Assembly: GCA_037893245.1 (NCBI GenBank)
Contig: JBAIAA010000877.1
Location: 124,001 to 188,000 of the forward strand
DNA length: 64,000 bases
Source of the DNA: Crossaster papposus
Taxonomy: Eukaryota; Echinodermata; Asteroidea; Velatida; Solasteridae
Reading direction: 5' to 3'
A program made the position numbers and the translations under genes. Every line of letters begins with the position of its first letter. Positions within the stretch are counted from its first letter, which is position 1. The notes beneath the pieces are model-generated. The model saw nothing but the letters and a program-made list of their open reading frames with translations. It was not told the DNA's origin and ran no database searches. Of this stretch, positions 47,717 to 59,562 are shown one piece after another.

Positions 47717-48507
47717 ACAGAATTGGAAGTGCTTAGTTTGGATTTATTATTTGATCTTCGAGCTTGTTCGCTTTTTCAAGCGCTCGATCGCCTTCGGGGG
47801 TCAGACGGGAAATATTTTAGAGCATCTTTTTTTTCTGAACCCAAATAAATCCCAGGTTTTGATCTCCGTTTTTCGCCTGTCTCAATTAAATATTGATAAA
47901 TTCCTAATTGTTTCCAATCCTACAAAATTTTCATGAAATTTATTCAGGGATAGCAGCAAACGCTGTAAAAAGTAAAGATATTTGTTGGGATGATTGCCAA
48001 TACCGCATCCGTTAACGATTCGAAGTGTTCATTGTAAAGATAGTCAATAGGGCTTACCCATGTTTATGTTAAATGTCCCGGTTTAGGAGTTAAAGAAGGA
48101 AATTTTCGAGTTTCTTTTACAGTTTATTTATATGTTCACAGTGATAGAGAAAAAATGCTCACAGAAATGTAAGGTTATAGTATCTTATTATGATGGTTTG
48201 TGGTGAATACGCTTCCAATCAAATCGGAAGTAAAAGTTTATATATTGAAGTGTACATCCCCACGTTATGCAGATTGTAATGTACAAATAACTGAATCGTT
48301 GCTAGTCAAAGAAAATATTTAAGTTTGTAAAAGCGAATCGAGTTGAATAAAATGTCAAAACATGATAATATTCAAACATTGTGTAGGTCATACACATATA
48401 GACAAGCTGAAAGTATAAGAATTGTATTGTATATAGCTATTTTCAAGTGGTGAATCCCGGCGTGTGTGAGCGTAAACCAGCAAAAATAAAAACAGGTAAA
48501 AATGTAA
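47717..48507. other. Non-coding stretch
   Basis: No gene or repeat recognised. Confidence 0.4.
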
Positions 48508-49294
48508 CTAGACATGTGTTTGTGGACAAACACAGAGCTGTTTCGAGTGTCTAAAATTACTTTCAATATGTGTGTGGTGGTCTTTTGTGTGTGCCAAGTC
48601 TCAAGTCGATCAGATTTACTAAAGTGTCAAAGGCAATAGTCTAAAGAAAAACGTGTACAAAACCTATGGGAAAAAAATAGAAACTTTGACGTGACGCCCC
48701 GTGACCTTGAATGCCGTAATCGTGCCGAAGTTCTTCTAGGGCCGTCTGTGGATGGTGGTCTAAGTGTGTGCCAAGTCTCAAGTCGATCGGATTTACTAAA
48801 GTGTCAAAGTCAATAGTCTAAAGAAAAACGTGTACAAAACCAATGGGAGAAAAATGTGAACCTTTAATGTGACGTCACGTGACCTTGAATGATGCAATCG
48901 TGCCGAATTTCTTTCAGAAACATCTGGGGGTGGTGTTCTAAGTGTATGCGAAGTTTCAAGTCGGTCGGATGTACCCAAGTGCAAAAGTCAATAGTCTGAA
49001 GAAAAACGTGTACAAAACCTATGGGGAAAATTAAACCTTTAACGTGACGTCACGTGACCTTGAATGACACAATCGAGCCAAATTTCTTCTAGGACCATCT
49101 GTGGGTGAAGGTCTAAGTGTATACCAAGTCTCAAGTAGATTGAAATCACCAAAGTGCCAAAGTGTATTGGCAGAACAAACGTGTGTAAATCCTATGGGTA
49201 AAAACACTGAAAGTGGAAAAAAAAAAAAAAGGAAAAAGAAAAAAAAAAACTTTAACGAAAACAAAAGCTGTTTCGGTGAAAAACCGAAACAGCT
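48508..49294 (-). mobile_element. Isolated family A Helentron-like element
   Basis: This single complete copy, in reverse orientation and flanked by unrelated sequence, fixes both ends of the family. On the minus strand it opens at 49294 with AGCTGTTTCGG, a short loop and CCGAAACAGCT, then TTTTGTTTTCG and a T-rich tract. It has about three modules with GTGACGTCAC sites and closes with GAAACAGCT, the TGTGTTTG hairpin and CTAG at 48508-48511, followed by TTAC. The 5' AGCTGTTTC is the reverse complement of the 3' GAAACAGCT, i.e. a subterminal inverted repeat. Confidence 0.65.
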
Positions 49295-49395
49295 AATTAT
49301 GTAAATATATTTTGGTTGTTGCAAGTCTGTTGCAAGTACATGTACATGTATGGTTGGTTATCGTGGCTGAGATGAGACTTGGTCAATACGTATAG

Positions 49396-49565
49396 GCTGG
49401 GTTCGGGCGGTCTGTTCTTGACTGGCGAAACTCGATTGTGCAAAACCCCGAATAATAGGTGGTGTGTGATCCTGTTCCGAGTGCAAGATTCCTGGGTCGC
49501 GTTTGAGCGCGACAACCGAGTTTTGCGTGTCAAGAACAGACCGCCCGACGCGACGAACCAGTCTG
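49396..49565. repeat. Inverted-repeat element
   Basis: GGGCGGTCTGTTCTTGAC is mirrored by GTCAAGAACAGACCGCCC; the arms extend outward to CTGGGTTCG and CGAACCAG. Spacer about 70 bp. Confidence 0.75.
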
Positions 49566-49567
49566 AG

Positions 49568-49860
49568 TCACCGTTGGAGTAAATCGGATGTGCAGGGGCC
49601 GCATGTGCAGGGTTCACCAAGTTCATGTTGTTTTGTCTGGTACGTGACTTCATTTCCGGTCTGTATTTCCTCCAAAGCTCTAGGAGCCAATTCCATTGAG
49701 CTGCTAAGAACAATAAATTGCCTTAGCACAACAATGCCCTGCTCAGTTAAATAGGTTACAAGTTTAGACTCCATTGTTTTTTTCCGGGGCGCCTCGCAAA
49801 TAAACCAGTTAAACATTCTACCTGAGGCTAAACCATTTATAATTGTATGCATGTCTTGTG
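49568..49860 (-). CDS. Possible unrecognised exon
   Basis: After a plausible acceptor (TTGATTTAG at 49861-49869, minus strand) an open frame of 97 codons runs to a stop at 49568. It includes MESKLVTYLTEQGIVVLRQF and a Cys-rich tail (CTCGPC). Its composition looks less random than neighbouring frames but no family is recognised and no partner exon was found. Confidence 0.18.
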
Positions 49861-49869
49861 CTAAATCAA

Positions 49870-50432
49870 GTAAGTAAAATAATAATAATAATGAAGACCA
49901 CCCCACCCCCCTTAAAAAACCCAAAACAAACCAAACAAACAAACAGAACCACAGTAAACTACAAATCAGTAGAAACACATTCTGATAACTTTAGTGTTCA
50001 AGCGGCTTTGGCATTAAACCCAGTAAATGCGTTACCATCAAAATTAAATTAAAACAAAATTCAAAACATTCGCAGAATAGTATATTTTTACTTGATGTAG
50101 AGCGTAGAGATGTGGAACTCGACAATTTGTTTTCATAATGTTTTGGTATTATTAATATGTTACCTTTAATAATATTGTGGCTAGTGTTTGTTTCATAATG
50201 GGGCTCTACATACAACACAAACTGAACACAAATCACGACCGGTGTACGTCATGTTTCTATCCACCAATCATAGTTGGTCACCCAACAAGTCAGTGGTTCA
50301 AGTGGTCTTTCATTGGGGAAGTCACAATGCAATATTTGTCGAGGCACCTATCTATCTAACCCGGTTTTTCCTTTAGCCTTGTTCTCTGGTTAAGATATTC
50401 GGCAAGAAAATTGGCGAAGAAAAAGTTAAACC
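49870..50432. other. Non-coding stretch
   Basis: Nothing recognisable apart from A/C-rich low-complexity sequence at 49890-49950. Confidence 0.4.
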
Positions 50433-50435
50433 TTA

Positions 50436-50508
50436 ACAACAGCCGGATTCGAACCACAGACTTTTCGATCCATAGCCTATATCTCTACCAACTAGGCTAT
50501 TATTTTGT
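50436..50508 (-). repeat. tRNA-like sequence (SINE head or pseudogene)
   Basis: On the minus strand TAGCCTAGTTGGTAGAG (A box) is followed after about 30 bases by GGTTCGAATCC (B box). The acceptor stem is not convincing, so a retroposon is more likely than a tRNA gene. Confidence 0.5.
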
Positions 50509-50742
50509 GAGTTAGTTAAGAACAGGGGTTCTTTAGAGTTTTTTAATAATAAATCAGTTGCCATTGTTCTTATTGTTCTTTTCATGAATATACGTTTACG
50601 CATTACAGCTGCCGAAGAAAACAAATTGCGAACCGCTACACGTATACGTGGTCCAAGTTCATTTATTGCCTTTTCGCCATGCAAACCTTCGAATCTCATC
50701 TGTCTTCCTTTCATTGGTCAGTTGGGAGTGTCAATCACAAAG

Positions 50743-51048
50743 CACGCGTTTGAACGTGTCATCGACGACTATAACACGTCCACCAATAAGATGTGTTCAT
50801 TTCACAGTGTCGGTGACTGAAAGTCACATTAACATAACTCCCGTCATGACTAATAAACGAGTCAGTGGTGTGTAATTGACAGCGCACTAGGGGCCACGCG
50901 TTTGAACGTGTCATCGACGTCTTTAAAACGTCCACCAAGAAGATGGGTTCATTTCACAGTGTCGGTGACTGAAAGTTGCATTAACATAACTCACGTTCAT
51001 GAATATTAAACGAGTCAGTGGTGTGTGATAGACAGTGCGCTAGGGGCC
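50743..51048 (+). repeat. 152-bp tandem duplication upstream of the C1q gene
   Basis: Copies 50743-50894 and 50895-51048 share CACGCGTTTGAACGTGTC at the start, TTTCACAGTGTCGGTGACTG in the middle and GCTAGGGGCC-type sequence at the end (about 90 percent identical). They lie immediately upstream of the likely first exon and may be duplicated promoter or enhancer sequence. Confidence 0.8.
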
Positions 51049-51210
51049 AATTACAAACCGGGCAACGTTCCTCAGTCACTGCTTAGGAAATCACTGGCAA
51101 GTTTTTTAAGGCAGGAGCGCGCGCTTCATTCCTCACAACGACCGCAACTCATCTTCGCCTTCGACAGGACAGCCAGAGAGAGACCTGAACGCAAGAACGA
51201 GATTTACAAG
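51049..51210 (+). other. Likely non-coding exon 1 and promoter of the C1q gene
   Basis: A GC-richer block ends with TTTACAAG followed by the donor GTAAGG at 51211. No ATG frame fits the downstream exons. The transcription start is not identifiable; no TATA box seen. Confidence 0.4.
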
Positions 51211-51980
51211 GTAAGGTTCTGTGACAGATGGAAACAGGCTTTTCAAGTCTTGAGATGAAATTAATGTTTGTATTCCTTCTTGATTAGTGGTTCTTACAAA
51301 AGTATGTTTTAAACAAAACTCGTGAACAGAGTAAGTTGTGTCAGATTATATTTTGACTCTCTGCTCCGCTGTCCATGTAAAATGGTTGTAAAAGGCCGTT
51401 CATGTACTTAGGGTCCCCTATACATGTATACCCTTGGTACTGTGCTTGATGTTCAGGCTGTTCCACCATCCTTCTGACATGCTTTAATGAGCACATACCG
51501 CCTACCCCAGCATCCTACCAAGCATCTTTTAGCATCATGTCAGAATCTGCCGCGTATCCTGTTCCAGAATCTTCCACCTCATGTCCACTGAACTCGGCAC
51601 CATCCACAATCCATAATGTTAGCGCAAGCATCCCATCCTATTGATTTGTTTCACCACTCCATGCAAACCCTTAGGGCATAAGTCTTATTTAAAAGGGTTG
51701 GAGCAAACGTCAAATGTATTGTATTCCTTCTTTGCATCCACAGACTCCCCTTGTTATCTCCCCATTTTGTCATCATCTTTGTTACTTTCTTTTTAGGGAC
51801 AGCTGCTCGCTTTGATAAAACATAATGATATCACAACATCAACAACAAACAAACAAACACATTTCTTATTATAGCCTTTACGCTGACAACAGCCTCAAAG
51901 CGCTGTAAAAATACATTAAAATAAACAAATAAAGAGACTTGTTGTGAGTTAAGGTGTTTGTTTGTTTGTATTATTTTCAG

Positions 51981-52050
51981 GTGACATTCAACTTCAGTCA
52001 CTAAGATTTCTTCTCGGCGGCTGAGCTCTGATTAAGAACACCACGTCAAG
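51981..52050 (+). other. Likely non-coding exon 2 of the C1q gene
   Basis: Seventy bases lie between a good acceptor (TATTATTTTCAG) and donor (CAAGGTAGGC). No long frame; it probably continues the 5' UTR. Confidence 0.45.
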
Positions 52051-52986
52051 GTAGGCCTTACTGTATTAAAAACAAAAAAAACAAATAACGTTATATTTTT
52101 TAACATCGCCACGAAACCATTGACGTATCTTGTGAGGAGCTATAGCTAAACAATCAGCGAGACAAATTCTTAAATATTACCGTATTTACAGAGTTTTTCA
52201 GTCAGGATATTATATCTTTCCCAGTTATTTTAACACTAGTATCACACATTCTTATAACGACACTTTACTTTTGTCCCCGAACATCGCCTAGCTCAATTCT
52301 CAATTTAAAAAATAGTTATCAATGAATTCCATTCTAGATCAAGTATTATTGCAATTTGTATACCTTTCTGATTCCTCCTAAAATCGTGAAATTCGTTTCA
52401 CGGGGCTTTCGAAATTAAATTAAAAAATAACTAATTTTGGTGTTTTTTGTCGTTTGTTTTAAGACTCTTGGTCATTTAAATACAAAAAAAATAACCATAA
52501 CGTTTGATAGTAAACAGAACAAAATGCAACGACAACAGCGTCTAAATCTATTAAAATAAAAACAAAGCAAAATACCCAAAACCACACATTAATTTACGAC
52601 GAATCGCAATGCTCTAATTAAAATTACACTGCAATTTTAATCAAATCCCTTTGTAATTTTTGAAATTGAGAATCAAGAGTTGAGCTCGACGATGTTTGCG
52701 GACGAAATTAAAGTGCAAATATAATGAATTTCTGGAGAAGAGGAGAGGTGGGTTTGGCCCTACTTTATAGCTTGATTCAAAACCCGTACGACACTCTTCC
52801 TCAAAAAAGTTGTTCCGTCAAATTTGTTTTGCCGCTTTATACAAACCGACCAAAACGAACATCTGAAGTTATTTTGTATGCGCTCTACCCGAGAACCTTT
52901 TAATTCAATTTTGTTTGCTTCTTTTTCTGTTTAATAATTAGTCCCTTTTGTGATTTATATTGTGTACTTTTGGTATTTTATACAGA

Positions 52987-53826
52987 ATGAAGATCTTGGT
53001 GGCAACCGTTCTTTCAATCGCCCTCCTTCTGGGTAACTCTGTCAAGCTCCGAGCTTCCGTCACTGAGCCGGTTGCGACGGACGGTGATGTTCCAGCGTCT
53101 CAGGCGTGTCCGATGTGCTGCCAGGGACCTGCTGCCGCACATGGTATACCAGGTTTAAATGGACAGGTCGGACCGATGGGACCCTACGGCCAGCCGGGGT
53201 CAAAGGGCGACGCAGGTCAGCCCGGTCAAATTGGCGATATCGGGCCAATCGGTCCAATGGGTGAGCGGGGAGCACTTGGGAACGCTGGGCCTAAAGGTGA
53301 CGATGGGATAGGCCAGCCCGGCCAGATAGGTCCGAAAGGTCTGCAGGGTGTAGTCGGAAGTCCTGGTCAGACTGGTGTCAAAGGTCAGAAGGGTGAGCCA
53401 GGGGAGACACCAGACGACTCCAACCAGCGGGTAGCATTCACCGCGGTGAGGACGAGCAACTCTGATACCTCCACGAGTCACGACACCCGTTTGCCCTTCC
53501 AGCAGACCGAGACGCTTCTGCCGGGTACCAGCTTCGATCTCGGGACCGGCACGTTCACGTGTACTGTGCCGGGCACCTACGTGTTTACGTTTTCTGTGAA
53601 CAAATATTATTCCAGCAGCCACGTGTACGTTCATCTCCGGAAGAACGACGACTATGTTGTCTCTGGCCTTAGCAGTGATTCAAGTCACAATGAGCAGATG
53701 TCTGGGAGCGCGGTGCTGGTTCTGCAGCAAGGAGACACGGTGGGGCTTACCATGTACGGTAGGGCGCATAGTGGTTCCCCCTATCACTACACCTCATTCA
53801 GTGGCTTCCTCCTTTACCCCGAATAA
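52987..53826 (+). CDS. Secreted collagen-like C1q-domain protein
   Basis: 279 residues. I start at ATG 52987 because a 3' splice site (TTTTATACAG) ends at 52985, so the in-frame codons upstream are intronic. Residues 1-24 are a signal peptide (KILVATVLSIALLLG). A short stalk has Cys41, Cys44 and Cys45, suited to inter-chain disulphides. Residues 53-141 are Gly-X-Y collagen repeats (about 29 triplets) with one Gly-Ile interruption after GDD, like the kink known in C1q and related proteins. Residues about 148-279 are the globular C1q domain (VAFTAVRTS, FTCTVPGTYVFTFSV, VYVHLRKND, GSAVLVLQQGDTVGLTM, SGFLLYPE). Such proteins trimerise and bind ligands outside the cell, often in innate defence. 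The whole coding region is in one exon. AATAAA at 53822 overlaps the stop. Confidence 0.95.
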   Translation: MKILVATVLSIALLLGNSVKLRASVTEPVATDGDVPASQACPMCCQGPAAAHGIPGLNGQVGPMGPYGQPGSKGDAGQPGQIGDIGPIGPMGERGALGNAGPKGDDGIGQPGQIGPKGLQGVVGSPGQTGVKGQKGEPGETPDDSNQRVAFTAVRTSNSDTSTSHDTRLPFQQTETLLPGTSFDLGTGTFTCTVPGTYVFTFSVNKYYSSSHVYVHLRKNDDYVVSGLSSDSSHNEQMSGSAVLVLQQGDTVGLTMYGRAHSGSPYHYTSFSGFLLYPE

Positions 53827-54289
53827 ATAATAAATAATTGCTGAAACAGTAGTCGTATTAAAAAGAAATAATATTCAATGTCATAATAATTAATATTTGT
53901 TAAGCGTCTTAGTCTTCATAAAAAGTTTCAAAACGCCTTACCAACCGACATAAAAACTACATGAAAAACAATTTAATCAAAAGTAATATTTGTATAGAAC
54001 TTGTTTTATAGGTTGCGTATGTTTTTAATTCCACACTCGACAATTGTCGCAATAGCTGAAATACATTTGGTGTTTAATTCTAAACCTTGTTTCAATACGA
54101 TTTAATGCAGTTAATTAGTTGTACAATGTACTATCGACGTACTAATAAATATCTTACTTATTTTAAAGGAAAAAAAATGATTCTAGGCATCCAGCAAAAT
54201 GATTACGGTAGATATCGTGTAATTGTTCAGAATTGTTTAAACAAATTCACAATCGCCCGCTGGCGAATGCGACAAAACATAATAATAAC
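53827..54289. other. 3' flank of the C1q gene
   Basis: AT-rich and non-coding; several AATAAA-like words just after the stop could serve as polyadenylation signals. Confidence 0.4.
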
Positions 54290-54460
54290 TGCCCGACTTT
54301 GGTTAAAAGAAAATGCCGTTTTTCTTGCTTTTCTCGGCATCAATGATTGTAAAACTTCGGACAGGTCAGTTAAACGATATTTACTATAAAATACAACCGA
54401 ACCCCCCAAATCCACACATTCATAATAATTTAAGCAATTACCAATGGTGTATCATACATG
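54290..54460 (-). repeat. Dispersed repeat, copy 1
   Basis: TTTTTCTTGCTTTTCTCGGC and CAATTACCAATGGTGT blocks match, in inverted orientation, sequence at 60975-61165. Both look like copies of a MITE whose ends carry ACCATTGGTAATTGCTT. Confidence 0.6.
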
Positions 54461-54947
54461 TCCGCCATACTACTACTGGCTTTTAAACATATCGTTACTG
54501 AATAAACATATTTACCCATTTTATGTTGTTTCAAATGTTTTTTTTTAAATATACAATTTACTGTTTTTAATATTCATTTTTAATAAAATGTTCAGATATA
54601 CTGATACCAGTGCAGCGTAACTGGAGGTCCAAGGTTCAAACCCAGCTAAAGTCAATGGATGAATACAAAATAGAATATTTTGCTTCAATTCCCAATTTGT
54701 AAGCATTTAATAGCATCTGTATAAATAAAAAAGTAAGGTAGAATATTAGCAGTTGCTCCATTTGGTATAAATTAAATGTTCGCTATGTGTGGCTATACTG
54801 TACGTGCACATGATAGACTCTATTGTTATAAACCATTCGGCCGTGCAATTAACTGCAAGTATAAAGCGTTTGATACTTTGTTAGTTAGCAATTCTAAGAT
54901 TGCTGGGATTTTAAGTATGAGCTTCATGACCTCTCAGTTTTCGGGTT
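54461..54947. other. Non-coding stretch
   Basis: A weak B-box-like GGTTCAAACCC lies near 54632; nothing else recognisable. Confidence 0.35.
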
Positions 54948-55974
54948 TCACTTCACTCTAAACTTCTCTCTCGGCATGTCATAGTCCCACTCTCCCTTCA
55001 GTATTATGTTAGCTGCCATGTGGTAGATCTCATCCGAGCACTTGGCCCCAACCCCGTTACCGCCAACGAGCACGCCAAGCCCAGGGCCGACCATGTCGCA
55101 GTCGAGTAGCCGCGTAGGTGTGGTGGTAGTCACGCAAGTATCGGTGTGAATGGAAAGTGGCTTCAGATCTGCAACGGTAATAAAAAGTGTTGCATCTTTT
55201 TTGGTTTAATATCCAGAGACAATCACGACAAAAACATAGGACGAACATTTTTGAATGGATGCATAGTTCCATTTCAATATGCTGCACTTCACTGGATATA
55301 CTTGTAATAAATTTGTGATTTACTTTTGTTTTATCCCACCGTTTTGTAAAACCTGCCGATAGTAATTATTGACTAGTTTTGTGGTGACGGCGCTCAATAT
55401 AACGGGGCACTACAATTCCTCGCATTAAATTACACCTACGACGCGCCAATGTGTTTTGTGAAAAAGCTCACAGGACGTGTCGCAGCTGCCTTGCGGTGAA
55501 ATGGCTGCATCGAGCTGTATACTGCCCACAGAGCTGTTTCGTGTGCACAATGAGCAGGGGTAATAATATTGTAGTGACACAAGCGCCAGTATTGTTGGAT
55601 ACGTGCGCTTTACAAATATTTGTATTGTTATCTATAGTTTTTACACAGTAATAAGATCGATGGAGTCCCGCGGATCACCTACCAGGAATTATGCCTTATA
55701 GGCACTGCAGGAGTCTATCTGACGTTGGTTGATCACCATGACCAAAGTACCAGGCCTTCATTTGCTCCTTAGTTGTCATATCTTTCTCACCCACTTTACC
55801 GTGACCTATTTTCAGGTACCACTTGCCTACAAAACATTTGGGGAAAGAAAACAAAATTTAGCTACATGTATTCAATAGGAATAGTATGGTGGTTTCATTG
55901 GGACTAACAAATGATCAGCGCGGACGCCAAGCACAAGTTCTCCTCTCGCTTGGTTGCAGCAAGTGAGTTAGGGG

Positions 55975-56115
55975 AGACTTGGGTTTGAGTCACCAAACAT
56001 TGAGTCTGAGTCAGAGTCCCAGTCACCACTGTCGAGTCTTGAGTGCGAGTCCTGAATCAAACAGGTAGAGTCCGAGTCTGAGTCATAAGTCAAATGGTTG
56101 GGTCTGAGCAATATT
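55975..56115. repeat. GAGTC-rich simple repeat in an intron
   Basis: Degenerate runs of GAGTCTGAGTCAGAGTC and related words. Lies in the intron between exons 3 and 4 of the oxidoreductase. Confidence 0.7.
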
Positions 56116-57049
56116 TATTGGTATTTGCCAGAGATTCAGTAAGAATTCAAAATCCAAATTCAGTAAGAATCAAAGCTCTTTATTACTAAAATTGGAAATT
56201 CATAGCTATTTTCCCATTCATAGCTATTTTATAGCTATTCCCATTTTGCAATCTATAGGTTGGTTGCGCACAAACATTACCGTTGTGATTTTGAATTTAC
56301 AAGGCGGGATTCAGACCTATACACGTCATGCATATCAGGAGGGAATCTCAGGAGGTACGCAAGATTCGCTGCCCGTTGTAATACTGGACACCATTTGAAG
56401 TCTAGGAACCAGACTAGGCTAGACATGGGAGGATTGTGTTTACTCATAAAGATGTCAAAATCCAGCTAGATTATCTAATGGCCTGTTCTCTTAATGATTA
56501 CATTCATTAGTCACATATACATGGTAATATTTACCGTTTGGGTACGGAATCGGTTGCAAAATGTAGCAGTCTTGTCCCAAGTCCGTTTCTCCCTCATGGA
56601 CGTCTAAGGAAGGCATGCCCTGGAGCCTGTCCCTGTCATCTTCTATCAACTACAGAAGCACCACGACTTGAGACTTGGCCGTTATATCAAGTTGCAACCC
56701 AGCGGGTAGTAGGTCTCCCACAGCAGTTGAGGCCCCAGTGCGGAGCAAGACTTTCTTAGCATTGATGGTCCTGTCGGCTTCGGTGGCTAGTGTAAATACG
56801 ATGTGATAGATCGTCAACGAGGTCGTCCAATATTCTGCATCCTTGGCGCTGAGCCAAGGTCTGCTGGGCAAAAAGGAGCTTCCGCGGGCTCAGATGATGA
56901 CACTGATCCCTGTCTGGTTGGCACCATCAAGTAGCTTACGGCCGAGGGAACCATCGTGTGCAGTCAGCCACAGCACCCCAACGTCCCTGTAAAAATGTAT
57001 CCCTACAGAGAAAATGATAGGTAACCAACTATTTAAGGTGTCATGTGAT

Positions 57050-57355
57050 TAATGGCTGTTGACCGGTTCCCAGCCATTTTCCACTCGATAATAATAGCAG
57101 GTACTTGTACAGTGAAATATTCCAAATACCATCTCAGCTCCCGGGGGAGTATACACCTCGATGCTGCCATTTCGGCGCAAAGAAGCTATTCCAATGACCA
57201 TCTCTGCCCTCACAGGTACCCATTTACGCCTGGGTGGGGAGAAGCAGAGGCACACGCACAACCCCAGGTTGGACTCGAACCCACAACCTGCAGAATTACC
57301 AGCAGACCACAAATGAAATGCTCCCGGCCACGATGCCACTCCACAGCCCTAAATA
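57050..57355 (-). repeat. tRNA-derived SINE
   Basis: On the minus strand GGCTGTGGAGTGGC starts the element, GGGTTCGAGTCC is a good B box, and a tail follows with CCCAGGCGTAAATGGGTACC. About 300 bp, inside intron 2 of the oxidoreductase. An A box is degenerate. Confidence 0.6.
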
Positions 57356-57399
57356 AGTGGTCTTCTACAATTGAAAACTTTGATATGAGAGTTTTTCTA

Positions 57400-59406
57400 C
57401 GGAGCTCTGGAAGTGCCATCCGACTTGTTTACATCCGGACACATTTTATCTCAGGATGACGACATAATAGAGGCAAAATGACGACATCCTTTAATATTTG
57501 TTCGCGTAATGGCGACATCCTGAGATAATATATCGCGTGATGACGACATGCTGAAAGTAGGATGACGACATCCCGAGATAACATATCGCGGGATGACGAC
57601 ATCCCGAGATAATATATCGCGGGATGACGACATGCTAAAAGAAGGGTGACGACATCCTGAGATAATATATCGCGGGATGACGACATGTTGAAAATAGGAT
57701 GACGACATCCTGAGATAACATATCGCGGGATGACGACATCCTGAGATAATATATCGCGGGATGACGACATGCTAAAAGTAGGATGACGACATCCTGAGAT
57801 AATATATCGCGGGATGACTACATCCTGAGAGTAGGATGACGACATCCTGAGATAATATATCGCGGGATGACGACATGTTGAAAATAGGATGACGACGTCC
57901 TGAGATAATATATCGCGGGATGACGACATGTTGAAAGTAGGATGACGACATCCTGAGATAATATATCGCGGGATGACGACATCCTGAGAATAGGATGACG
58001 ACATCTGGAGATAACATATCGCGGGATGACGACATGCTAAAAGTAGGATGACGACATCCTGAGATAATATATCGCGGGATGACGACATGTTGAAAATAGG
58101 ATGACGACATCCTGAGATAATATGTCGCGGGATGACGACATGTTGAAAGTAGGATGACGACATCCTGAGATAATATATCGCGGGATGACGACATCCTGAT
58201 AGTAGGATGACGACATCCCGAGATAACATATCGCGGGATGACGACATGCTAAAAGTAGGATGACGACATCCTGGGATAATATATCGCGGGATGACGACAT
58301 GTTGAAAATAGGATGACGACATCCTGAGATAATATATCGCGGGATGACGACATGTTGAAAGTAGGATGACGACATCCTGAGATAATATATCGCGGGATGA
58401 CGACATCCTGGGAGTAGGATGACGACATCCTGAGATAATATATCCCGGGATGACGACAAAATCCGTATTACATGTTTCTTTAATCAATCCGTATGGTAGG
58501 CTTTGTATATTTCCGTGACGCTTTTGCTTTGGCCTTGACGCTTTGACTTTGGTCGTGACAGTTGTGGACCACCGTAGTATTTCGTTAAAAGACGTCTTCT
58601 TGAGAGATATGATTTAATATCCTGGAAAGATGTCTTTCCAAGATACGATTATCATGGAAAGGCGTCTTTTTGTGATACGATTATCATAGAAAGACGTCTT
58701 TCTGAGATACAATATTAGGAAAGATATATTTCCGAGATACGATATCACGGAAAGACATATTTTTATATCAGTATTCCGTCTTTTTGAGATAAATTATCTC
58801 AGAAATGCGGAAACGCGGATGGTCACTTTAAGCTTCCGTATTGCTGATCTAATCAGGATCCTACATAGTTTCAGCAGCATGTCGTCATCCCGGGATATAT
58901 TATCCCAGCATGTCGTCAACCTACTTTCAACATGTCGTCATCCCGCGATATATTATCCCAGGATGTCGTCATCCTACTTTTAGCATGTCGTCATCCCGGG
59001 ATATATTATCCCAGGATGTCGTCATCCTACTTTCAACATGTCGTCATCCTGCGATATATTATCTCAGGATGTCGTCATGCTATTTTCAACATGTCGTCAT
59101 CCTATTTTCAACATGTCGTCATCCCGCGATATATTATCTCAGGATGTCGTCATCCTACTTTCAACATGTCGTCATCCTGCGATATATTATCTCAGGATGT
59201 CGTCATCCTATTTTCAACATGTTGTCATCCCGCGATATATTATCTCAGGATGTCGTCATCCTACTTTCAGCATGTCGTCATCACGCGATATATTATCTCA
59301 GGATGTCGCCATTACGCGAACAAATATCAAAGGATATCAGGATGTCGTCCTGAGATAAAATATGTCAGGATGTAAACAAGTCGGATGGCACTTCCATATT
59401 TTTCCG
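57400..59406. mobile_element. Foldback element 1 built of 53-bp satellite units
   Basis: The left end CGGAGCTCTGGAAGTGCC and adjoining ATCCGACTTGTTTACATCC is mirrored at 59377-59406, where the last dozen bases have decayed. TA flanks both ends. The interior has about 19 units of 53 bp in one direction (57440-58455), a spacer, and about 8 units in the opposite direction (58880-59370). Each unit contains GGATGACGACAT twice, CTGAGATAATATATCGCGG and TTGAAAGTAGG. The 53-bp unit has no stops, so open frames of up to 352 codons appear with a 53-residue period; they are not genes. Confidence 0.85.
58575..58795. repeat. Tandem repeat in the centre of foldback element 1
   Basis: GAAAGACGTCTTTCTGAGATACGAT is repeated five to six times with a period near 35 bp and increasing divergence; AGACGTCT makes each unit partly palindromic. 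Confidence 0.75.
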
Positions 59407-59562
59407 TATTTTTCAGATGAATAACATTTTTGACTAACAAATAGTCACTTTTCTCACTTCCAGAAACTTGTTTTAACCTCAAATTGATTCTGGACTTTTC
59501 AATGTTTCCTCTTTATAAAAAAAAGAAGAAGATAATCCTATCCCCATTTTTCCTCAAAAGTA

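Noticed and set aside
52960-52986. Upstream start for the C1q protein (nine extra residues)
   Set aside because: A 3' splice site lies between it and ATG 52987, and the signal peptide begins naturally at 52987.
54590-54650. tRNA or SINE at a GGTTCAAACCC B box
   Set aside because: No A box at the right distance and no acceptor pairing.
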